Positions 1 to 4,713 of a DNA stretch of 8,176 nt are shown here, one piece after another (the stretch's first letter is position 1; each line of letters opens with the position of its first letter). Under the pieces are notes generated by a model, which worked only from the letters and a program-made list of their open reading frames with translations, had not been told where the DNA came from and searched no databases. This DNA comes from Rhodoferax sp. (GTDB lineage Bacteria > Pseudomonadota > Gammaproteobacteria > Burkholderiales > Burkholderiaceae_C), in the NCBI GenBank assembly GCA_030833685.1, contig JAURGS010000109.1, positions 1 through 8,176 on the forward strand. Direction: 5' to 3'. The position numbers were made by a program, and so were the translations under genes.

Positions 1-167
1 CCTGTTTTCTTGTTTCGTCCAGCGTTTGACTTAACTGCTTCGTAAAGCACCTGCGCGCCAGCTTGCGCGGCTGGGCGAACAGCGGCCTGGATCTTTTCTT
101 TCGACTGATTGATGAAGCCTTCAAGGTCTGACAAATTCAGGCCCATGCTGAACGTGCCATTAGCCAT
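1..167 (-). CDS. HK97 gp10-like head-tail/neck protein, N-terminal part
   Basis: This is the first 55 codons of a gene that leaves the window at its left edge. The visible protein begins MANGTFSMGLNLSDLEGF and continues with a Lys/Gln/Ala-rich helical stretch (about residues 19-46) that ends near SNAGRNKKTG. A short strand, then 'L..LE.F', then an Ala-rich helix leading to a basic segment is the usual opening of HK97 gp10-family proteins, which act at the head-tail interface or as tail-completion proteins. The position right after connector and head-closure genes fits. The ATG overlaps the end of the head-closure gene by 8 bases, and a GAGG motif six bases upstream supports this start over the internal ATG at codon 8. 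The C-terminal part is not visible, so the family call rests on the N-terminus and the gene order. Confidence 0.75.
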   Translation of the reverse strand, partial: MANGTFSMGLNLSDLEGFINQSKEKIQAAVRPAAQAGAQVLYEAVKSNAGRNKKT

Positions 168-498
168 TAATGACCTCGCACACCAAGTCGGTCACGTCCT
201 TCTTTGCCATGTTTGGCAGGACTTGCTCGATGTTGTAGACCGTCGATCCGTCAACCAATCGCATGGCCGCTGTGATATCCGTCCTGAACCTGACGCGCCA
301 TATTGCAGGCGGGTTTGACGACATAGCGCCACCTCGAATGCCCTCAATGTTGGGGATGCGAGAGCCCGGCGTAAAAACGAACTGCGCCCACAGCGTGGCA
401 AACATTGTCCAGTCCTCTACTGGCTGGCCTACGCTGTCAACAGCACCAGACCGCGCCTGGATGACCACGCGGCGGTTGAACTTGCCGATGTCACTCAT
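160..498 (-). CDS. Phage head closure protein (head-tail adaptor)
   Basis: The 112-residue product belongs by appearance to the phage head-closure / head-tail joining family (SPP1 gp16 type). These proteins bind under the connector ring after packaging, seal the DNA channel and present the surface on which the tail docks. The opening IGKFNRRVVIQ matches the family's typical 'iGkl.hRv.iq' start, followed by a Trp-containing segment (EDWTMFATLWAQ), a central loop and a beta-rich end (WRVRFRTDI, VYNIEQVLPN). Length is typical. The chosen ATG lies two bases after the connector stop codon. An in-frame TTG two codons upstream overlaps that stop codon and is closer to an AAGG motif, so the true start could be six bases earlier (504). 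The gene's TAA overlaps the next ATG, suggesting translational coupling. Confidence 0.85.
   Translation of the reverse strand: MSDIGKFNRRVVIQARSGAVDSVGQPVEDWTMFATLWAQFVFTPGSRIPNIEGIRGGAMSSNPPAIWRVRFRTDITAAMRLVDGSTVYNIEQVLPNMAKKDVTDLVCEVING
174..177 (-). promoter_or_regulatory. Ribosome binding site of the gp10-like gene
   Basis: On the minus strand this reads GAGG, six bases before the ATG at 165-167. It lies inside the coding region of the preceding head-closure gene. It decides the start of the partial gene at the left edge, because the next in-frame ATG (codon 8) has no comparable motif at that spacing. Confidence 0.6.
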
Positions 499-500
499 TC

Positions 501-1055
501 TCAATAAACCTTGCCAGGGTCAAGCAAGGCCGTGATGCCAATTGGCAGGCTGTGCAGCGCCTTCTCTGTGGCCTCTTGTCTGTTCTCGTAGAGATGGCCG
601 ACCAGAAGCATTAGCGCAGCCTTAACCGATGCTGGCAATGTCGCGCTACCGGCCACATACCTAACCTTGACGGCATTCGTCATGTCGCGTGTGTCGGGCC
701 ATTCAGCACCGTAAACAAGCGTCACCTGATGATCTTGCGATGAGTAGTCGTTCAGGTAGTAGAGAGACGATGAGAGCGTTTGCGTAGTTCCAGCCGTGTC
801 CACATAGGTCACGCTGGTGATTGACGTTGCCGGGATGAGTGGCAGACTGATGCCGCCATCTGGGAAGGCATCTAAGGCAAGCTCAATTGTCTGCACTCCA
901 ATAGCCAAGTTTGCATCGTGCTGCACCTTCGCCATTGCGGCCAGCAAGAACCCGTCAATCAACGAATCCTCGGCACTGGAATCAACGCGCAGAAATGCCT
1001 TTAGGTCAGCCGTGGTTATGACGGCCGTGGCTGGCGTGATGATCTTGTAGGTCAT
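501..1055 (-). CDS. Head-tail connector protein (HK97 gp6 / phiE125 gp8-like)
   Basis: This 184-residue protein resembles the phiE125 gp8 family, part of the larger HK97 gp6 connector group. Such proteins form a ring on the portal after packaging. The hallmark is the N-terminal 'ADLKAFLRVD...EDSLIDGFLLAAM' region (about residues 16-41), where an acidic, helical segment follows 'LK..LRvd'. A beta-rich middle follows (about 55-133: IELALDAFP, LPLIPATSITSVTYVD, NAVKVRYVAG), then a C-terminal helix with 'VKAALMLLVGHLYENRQ' (about 144-160), which is the most recognisable family motif. The ATG has GGAAA four bases upstream. A terminator-like hairpin and T-tract end about 14 bases before this start, so the gene has no promoter of its own in that gap. 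The stop codon is two bases from the head-closure start. The family is confident; the exact subfamily less so. Confidence 0.9.
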   Translation of the reverse strand: MTYKIITPATAVITTADLKAFLRVDSSAEDSLIDGFLLAAMAKVQHDANLAIGVQTIELALDAFPDGGISLPLIPATSITSVTYVDTAGTTQTLSSSLYYLNDYSSQDHQVTLVYGAEWPDTRDMTNAVKVRYVAGSATLPASVKAALMLLVGHLYENRQEATEKALHSLPIGITALLDPGKVY

Positions 1056-1067
1056 TGATTTCCAGAC

Positions 1068-1094
1068 GTAAAAAAGCCCTCGCTAAGAGGGCTT
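1068..1094 (-). terminator. Terminator-like hairpin between hydrolase and connector genes
   Basis: On the minus strand, AAGCCCTC and GAGGGCTT form a perfect 8-bp stem (1087-1094 with 1074-1081) around the loop TTAGC, followed directly by a T-run. This is the standard form of an intrinsic terminator for transcription from the hydrolase gene, whose stop is at 1111-1113. The T-run ends about 14 bases before the connector ATG and overlaps the region just before its Shine-Dalgarno motif, so no promoter fits between them. Confidence 0.8.
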
Positions 1095-1110
1095 GGTTTC
1101 ATCGGCAGAT

Positions 1111-2502
1111 TTATATCAACTTACTCAGGTATTCCTCAAGCGCGTCCGCGAGAAACTGGTGACCGGCATCATTTTGGTGCGTGCCGTCACCAGTCTGCAG
1201 TGATGTTTTTATTCTTGCTGGGTATGCAAAATTACTCATCAATCTGTCAGCGTCAAAGTACCTTTGGCCGCTTGATCTAATTTTCTCATTAAACGCTATT
1301 CTCCTGTCATCTTCTGCGCCCGTTGCAATGTTTGCTGGCATTGCCGTGCAAACAATAGACATGATTCTATTATTCGCGCATGTTGACCAGGCTTTCGTTA
1401 CTCTTTGCCATGCTGTATCAAAAGCATTTTGCGAGGTTCCGTCATTTATTGACCAACCATGGAAAATGACAATATCGGGTTTTAATATTGGAACTTCTCT
1501 GATAAGGTTTTCAAGAAATTCAGTTTTCTTCCCTTGGAATGCGTTATTCCAGTGAGTTACCTTTTTGCCTTTGTTAAGAATTTGCCTGACAGCTCTTCTA
1601 ACATAACCGTTAATCCAGCCGCCAAAATCGTTGGGGGCGACTGCCCAGCCGGTCATTGTTGAATCTCCATAACTGGCGACTGTTTTGACTTCTGATTCAC
1701 AGAAAAACCTTACACCTGCGGGCGTGACCCAATCAAATGACGGTGGGTTGTAGGATGCGTAACTGCCGCCAGTGAAGTCGCCACCGGCTTGATACCCACC
1801 CGCCCAATCAGGCTCTATGCTTTGTACCGTCCCGGCGCTTGGCGTTGAGTAACTGGGGTTTATTGTGCTGAGTGACGAGCCTGGCACACCGAGAGCACCA
1901 TACGTGCGAACCATCGCAAGATAATTAGTTCCGCCGTCGATACGATCCAAAGCAGGCAAACTAATAATGTCTGAAAACAACCGCCCAGAGATTACGTTCG
2001 CGCCAGCATCAGTTCCAGACACTGCCGCAGGCATGGCGCTTGTGGACGCTCCGCCGCCTGGATTCGTGAAGTTGTTTGGGTCCGTTGTTCCAAAGGTAAC
2101 GACGGTTCCAGATGTGACATCAGCGTTGGCAGCATTTTTTGGGGTAAACCCGTTGTTTTTTGACGCGCTCGCAGCCACTACCGCATTTATTGTTGCAAAA
2201 GCGGCCACGCTTTCATAAACGAGCTGAACGTGGGTAAATTTAACCGGGCTAGGAAAGCACCCGTGCATAGTAAATGCTGATGCGCCAGTACTATTTACCC
2301 TGCCATTAACACGAGAGCTGGCAATAACAGAGCCGGTTTTTGTCAAAACGTCAAGACTGTCGGCATCTTGCAAGACGGCATCATATGCGTCGTAGGTTGC
2401 TAGACCTAATCCGACCAGCCGCAATTCTTCAGCCGTGGTCAAATTTGTAACAACTTGACCGTAAGACAGCCCGTTGAAAGAGTGGAGCATTCGGATGGTC
2501 AT
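1111..2502 (-). CDS. SGNH/GDSL hydrolase-domain protein in the head module
   Basis: The 463-residue protein has three parts. Residues 1-45 (MTIRMLHSFNGLSYGQVV..., then 'GLGLATYD') resemble the short proteins often encoded beside phage capsid genes. Residues 46-270 are rich in Gly, Ser, Thr and Ala and look like a beta-rich or flexible stalk. Residues 272-463 hold a complete SGNH hydrolase set: YGDS (nucleophile Ser281), a block II Gly near 324 (AFQGKKT), GWSIND (Asn353) and DGTH (Asp439, His442). Family members are esterases acting on acetylated sugars, lipids or similar esters; the substrate here cannot be told. There is no evident signal peptide. The ATG has AAAGG eight bases upstream and lies 12 bases after the 79-residue gene. 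GC falls to about 40% across the hydrolase region, against about 59% just before it. A head-fibre or decoration enzyme is an inference from position; a tail-fibre-like or cargo role is possible. Confidence 0.85.
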   Translation of the reverse strand: MTIRMLHSFNGLSYGQVVTNLTTAEELRLVGLGLATYDAYDAVLQDADSLDVLTKTGSVIASSRVNGRVNSTGASAFTMHGCFPSPVKFTHVQLVYESVAAFATINAVVAASASKNNGFTPKNAANADVTSGTVVTFGTTDPNNFTNPGGGASTSAMPAAVSGTDAGANVISGRLFSDIISLPALDRIDGGTNYLAMVRTYGALGVPGSSLSTINPSYSTPSAGTVQSIEPDWAGGYQAGGDFTGGSYASYNPPSFDWVTPAGVRFFCESEVKTVASYGDSTMTGWAVAPNDFGGWINGYVRRAVRQILNKGKKVTHWNNAFQGKKTEFLENLIREVPILKPDIVIFHGWSINDGTSQNAFDTAWQRVTKAWSTCANNRIMSIVCTAMPANIATGAEDDRRIAFNEKIRSSGQRYFDADRLMSNFAYPARIKTSLQTGDGTHQNDAGHQFLADALEEYLSKLI

Positions 2503-2514
2503 GATTTTTACCTT

Positions 2515-2754
2515 TCAGTCTTTGTGAGTTGCGACGTCTTTTGCCGTGCGTTTTGGCTTATTGATTGGCGGCGTCAATGTGGCGTTTTCTGCCTGGACAA
2601 TGGCGTCCAGCTGCTCTGCATTGACGTACTTAGCAACGCCGTCTTTCACATAGAAAGCGGCCAGGGCCTCATCACATCGCATCACATCGCCTGCAGCAAA
2701 GTTGCCGAAAACACTGTGTGAACCGGTGCGCTTAAATTTGATTTCGACTTGCAT
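2515..2754 (-). CDS. Small uncharacterised protein downstream of the capsid gene
   Basis: I do not recognise a named family for this 79-residue protein. It starts MQVEIKFKRTGSHSVFGNF and has alternating hydrophobic residues typical of beta strands, a GNFAAGDVMRCDE turn, then 'ALAAFYVKDGVAKYV', and a charged, Lys/Pro-rich tail. Small proteins with a 'G..G.V......A..lv..G.A.y' pattern are common between capsid and connector genes of HK97-like phages and are sometimes decoration or neck-related proteins, but no function is shown here. The open frame extends far upstream, overlapping the capsid gene on the same strand. I chose the internal ATG because it follows the terminator-like hairpin, has GGGGGTG three bases upstream, and begins the plausible protein; the upstream part is a capsid shadow. 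The stop lies 12 bases before the hydrolase ATG, so the two probably form one transcription unit. Confidence 0.75.
   Translation of the reverse strand: MQVEIKFKRTGSHSVFGNFAAGDVMRCDEALAAFYVKDGVAKYVNAEQLDAIVQAENATLTPPINKPKRTAKDVATHKD
2671..2690. repeat. Two tandem copies of a 10-base unit
   Basis: ATCACATCGC occurs twice in a row inside the 79-residue gene, where the minus strand encodes part of GDVMRCDE. Ten is not a multiple of three, so the copies are read in different frames. The protein pattern appears uninterrupted across it, so I see no sign that it broke the gene. Confidence 0.6.
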
Positions 2755-2764
2755 TGACACCCCC

Positions 2765-2794
2765 AAAAGAAAAAGGACCCACCGAAGTGAGCCC
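2765..2794 (-). terminator. Terminator-like UUCG hairpin after the capsid gene
   Basis: On the minus strand GGGCTCAC (2794-2787), TTCG loop (2786-2783) and GTGGGTCC (2782-2775) form an 8-bp stem, with two G-U wobbles in RNA, followed by TTTTTCTTTT. In plus-strand RNA the two wobble positions become C-A mismatches, so the structure favours minus-strand transcripts. It lies 15 bases past the capsid stop codon and ends about 10 bases before the start of the 79-residue gene. It would terminate or reduce transcription after the capsid gene, or stabilise the 3' end of capsid mRNA. Confidence 0.8.
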
Positions 2795-2809
2795 TTTTTT
2801 GCTACCTGA

Positions 2810-3961
2810 TTAAGCCGGGGTGAGATCGCCGCCGCGAACTGCTGCTGGCTTTTCAGTAGCAAGTGCGAGGCGTCGCTCTGCCCGCAAAGTGATGAGGTTC
2901 TTCGTAAAATTATCCGAGTCAGAGTCAGACATTTCAACCACAACACCCTCGCGGTTGTAGACCATGTAAGCCTCAGAGAAGCGGCCCACCTGGAAGGTGT
3001 CAGCGGCCATGCCGATAGCCTGGATAACTGGCACACCAAACAAGCGTGCTTGACCTGCATCATTCACACTGTACAGGGTTTGGCCTGCTGCGGTTGTGAA
3101 CAATTCGATTTCAATCGTTGCCCAGTCAGCAGGATTCAAAACGATTGCATCGGCTGGATAACCATTTGAATAAAGATCGGCCATGATCTTGCGAATCAGA
3201 ACCAATTTCTTGAGGGTTGAGCCCAAGGCCGCGTTTGCGTAACCGTGTGCCGTGAAGTTTCCGGTGTCGTAGGTGCCGCTGATGTTTGGTGCAGTACCGT
3301 CACCAACAACCAATTGCGTGTCAACCTTCTGATTCACTCCATAGCGCATCCGGGTGTTCACGTAAGCGGCCAAAGCTGGGGCGTCAGCAGCCAACTGCTT
3401 AGAAATCTTGATCCAGTGGGCAACCGTAGAAACCGGCATGTTCACCAGCGACCAAGTGAGCGCAGATTCGGCCTTTGCAGAACCTTCAGCAGCTTCTGCA
3501 GCGCTGTTGGTAAACGATGCCTCTTTGGTGAACTCGATAGCGTTTGAGGTGGTCGTTGTGCTTGGTAGCAAGGCTTCCATTGAAAACGGAAGGACCGCGC
3601 CGCCAACAATGCCCGCGTTACGCTGGGGGGCGACGTTGGTATCTGAGCCGGTCAAGGTGTTTTTCACTTCGACGCGCAGTTTGTTCAGGTTTCCGCCAGC
3701 AAATGCGCCATAGTTGGCGGATTTGATGAACTGCTCACCCCAAGACGAAACGCCTTTGGCCTCTGGCTGTGCAGTGGCCTTTTGTTCCATTTCGGTCAAG
3801 CGGTCAGCCAGTTCACGCTGCTGTATGCCGATTGCATCCAATGCGGCCTTGGTGTCGGCAGAAATCTTGCCAACGGTTTGTGCTTCGCCGTCTGCTTTGT
3901 CAGAGAAGTGTTTGAGTTTTGCCTCGATACCATCGAGGGCTTTCAAGATTGCGTCAGACAT
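2810..3961 (-). CDS. Major capsid protein (HK97 fold, gp5-like)
   Basis: This 383-residue protein forms the icosahedral shell. It matches the HK97 gp5 sequence as I recall it over long stretches. Residues 1-100 are the delta (scaffold) domain, largely helical with heptad-like Leu/Ile/Ala spacing, expected to be removed by the adjacent protease near residue 100 (VEVK then NTLTGSD, compared with the HK97 cleavage after Lys103 before SLGSD). The mature part includes the E-loop (SNAIEF to AESALTW), VAHWIKISKQ and the P-domain helix region, 'LVVGDGT', 'IVLNPADW', 'LFGVPVI', and the end DNFTKN...AERRLALA. Lys163, Asn355 and Glu362 align with the HK97 cross-linking residues. The ATG start gives a gp5-like N-terminus (MSDAILKALDGIEAKL). 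A GTG 12 codons upstream lies within a terminator-like hairpin and is rejected. The Shine-Dalgarno is weak (GAAAG), which is odd for an abundant protein. Confidence 0.97.
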   Translation of the reverse strand: MSDAILKALDGIEAKLKHFSDKADGEAQTVGKISADTKAALDAIGIQQRELADRLTEMEQKATAQPEAKGVSSWGEQFIKSANYGAFAGGNLNKLRVEVKNTLTGSDTNVAPQRNAGIVGGAVLPFSMEALLPSTTTTSNAIEFTKEASFTNSAAEAAEGSAKAESALTWSLVNMPVSTVAHWIKISKQLAADAPALAAYVNTRMRYGVNQKVDTQLVVGDGTAPNISGTYDTGNFTAHGYANAALGSTLKKLVLIRKIMADLYSNGYPADAIVLNPADWATIEIELFTTAAGQTLYSVNDAGQARLFGVPVIQAIGMAADTFQVGRFSEAYMVYNREGVVVEMSDSDSDNFTKNLITLRAERRLALATEKPAAVRGGDLTPA

Positions 3962-3985
3962 GGTGTGTGCTTTCGATTTGGGAAA

Positions 3986-4008
3986 TAAAAAAGCCACCCG
4001 AAGGTGGC
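3986..4008 (-). terminator. Terminator-like UUCG hairpin just before the capsid gene
   Basis: On the minus strand GCCACC (4008-4003), TTCG (4002-3999) and GGTGGC (3998-3993) make a perfect 6-bp stem with a stable UUCG tetraloop, extended by further T-tract pairing possibilities and followed by TTTTTTATTT. It sits 21 bases after the protease stop and about 25 bases before the capsid ATG, too close for a promoter between them. As a terminator it would lower capsid expression unless read through; as a processing or stability element it would mark the 5' end of capsid mRNA. Confidence 0.8.
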
Positions 4009-4029
4009 CGATGCAGGGATTTGCGTTTT

Positions 4030-4701
4030 CTAAGCGCTCATCTTTTGGATTCGCTCCAAAATCAAAGCCGTTTTGTCTATCTGTGTTTCTTGCAGGGAAT
4101 CACTCCCTTTCACAATCGCACGGATACGAGAAACAACCGCCGTTGCCTCCCACTTGCCCAACCCTGCATCACGCAGCAGTCGTTCAATTTCTTTTTCGCT
4201 CTTGCACTCAGGCAAGAGGTTTTCAAAGTCGATACTTTTGACGGTGCTTAGGTCGATTCGTGCAGCGCCGTCAGCGGGGAAAACAACCGGGCTTATTTCT
4301 GCAAGGGTTGACCACTTGCGAATAACACGGCGACCGTCTTTCTCGTCGTAGTCGCCTTTTTTGAGAAAGCCGCCGATGCTCAGTCCGTCAAGGGTGCCGT
4401 GCTTCATGGCCGCGCGGACGTCGTTTGACACAGTCAGGCCAGGGGTCAATTCACCCTTCACATAAAGACCGTCTCTGTCCTCGTGGCATTCGATCCACTT
4501 ACCAACAGGCATATCCCATTGATGGTTAAAAAACATCTTCGGGGCGGCAGCCTTCAGCGTCTCAGAAAAAGCGCCCTTTAGGATCGTGTCCCCGTATGAA
4601 TCAACGCCGTCCCACTTGGAGGCGTACCCTTCAAAGGTGCCGCTGTCGCCCTGCATCTTTAGTTCAACATCGTCAAACTTCAATGTCTTTTGAATAAGCA
4701 T
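4030..4701 (-). CDS. HK97-type prohead protease (peptidase S78)
   Basis: The 223-residue serine protease is packaged in the prohead, where it cleaves itself and the capsid delta domains to allow DNA packaging and expansion. Family features are visible in order: an N-terminal strand followed by 'GTFEGYASKWDGVDSYGDTILKGAF' type residues (about 21-45), the catalytic His60 in MFFNHQWDMPVGKW, the nucleophile Ser108 in LDGLSIGG, and an acidic residue Glu135 in LAEISPVVFPA. The C-terminal third (about 150-223) is charged and helical, with an 'ECKSEKEIERLLRDAGL' segment found in many S78 proteins. The open frame extends 23 codons further upstream, overlapping the portal gene, but I start at MLIQKTLKF because AGGA lies eight bases upstream and the extra residues look like a shadow of the portal C-terminus. 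The portal TAG overlaps this AGGA, suggesting coupled translation. Confidence 0.95.
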   Translation of the reverse strand: MLIQKTLKFDDVELKMQGDSGTFEGYASKWDGVDSYGDTILKGAFSETLKAAAPKMFFNHQWDMPVGKWIECHEDRDGLYVKGELTPGLTVSNDVRAAMKHGTLDGLSIGGFLKKGDYDEKDGRRVIRKWSTLAEISPVVFPADGAARIDLSTVKSIDFENLLPECKSEKEIERLLRDAGLGKWEATAVVSRIRAIVKGSDSLQETQIDKTALILERIQKMSA

Positions 4702-4709
4702 GGTTTTTG

Positions 4710-4713
4710 TCCT
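4710..4713 (-). promoter_or_regulatory. Ribosome binding site of the prohead protease gene
   Basis: The minus strand reads AGGA eight bases before the ATG at 4699-4701. Its first two bases are shared with the portal TAG stop codon. It supports the shorter 223-residue protease over the 246-residue open frame, whose start at 4770 lies within the portal coding sequence. Confidence 0.65.

Noticed and set aside
192..401. Second minus-strand frame of 69 codons inside the head-closure gene
   Set aside because: It is wholly nested in a well-supported gene in another frame, is Arg/Ser-rich and has no family resemblance.
2549..2577. Possible -35 box (TTGACG on the minus strand) before the hydrolase gene
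   Set aside because: At the expected 17-base spacing the -10 position reads AAAACG, which is a poor match, so a promoter is not supported.
2671..2690. Tandem 10-base duplication as a frameshift mutation in the 79-residue gene
   Set aside because: The protein reads through with a consistent pattern on both sides and the frame stays open to a stop next to the hydrolase gene, so no frameshift is evident.
2755..3063. Upstream extension of the 79-residue gene to a 182-residue protein
   Set aside because: The extra part overlaps the capsid gene on the same strand in another frame, crosses the terminator-like hairpin and reads as low-quality shadow sequence.
3962..3997. Longer capsid with a GTG start, adding 12 residues
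   Set aside because: The GTG lies in the stem of the hairpin, and the added residues are encoded by the T-tract. The ATG at 3961 gives the HK97 gp5-like N-terminus.
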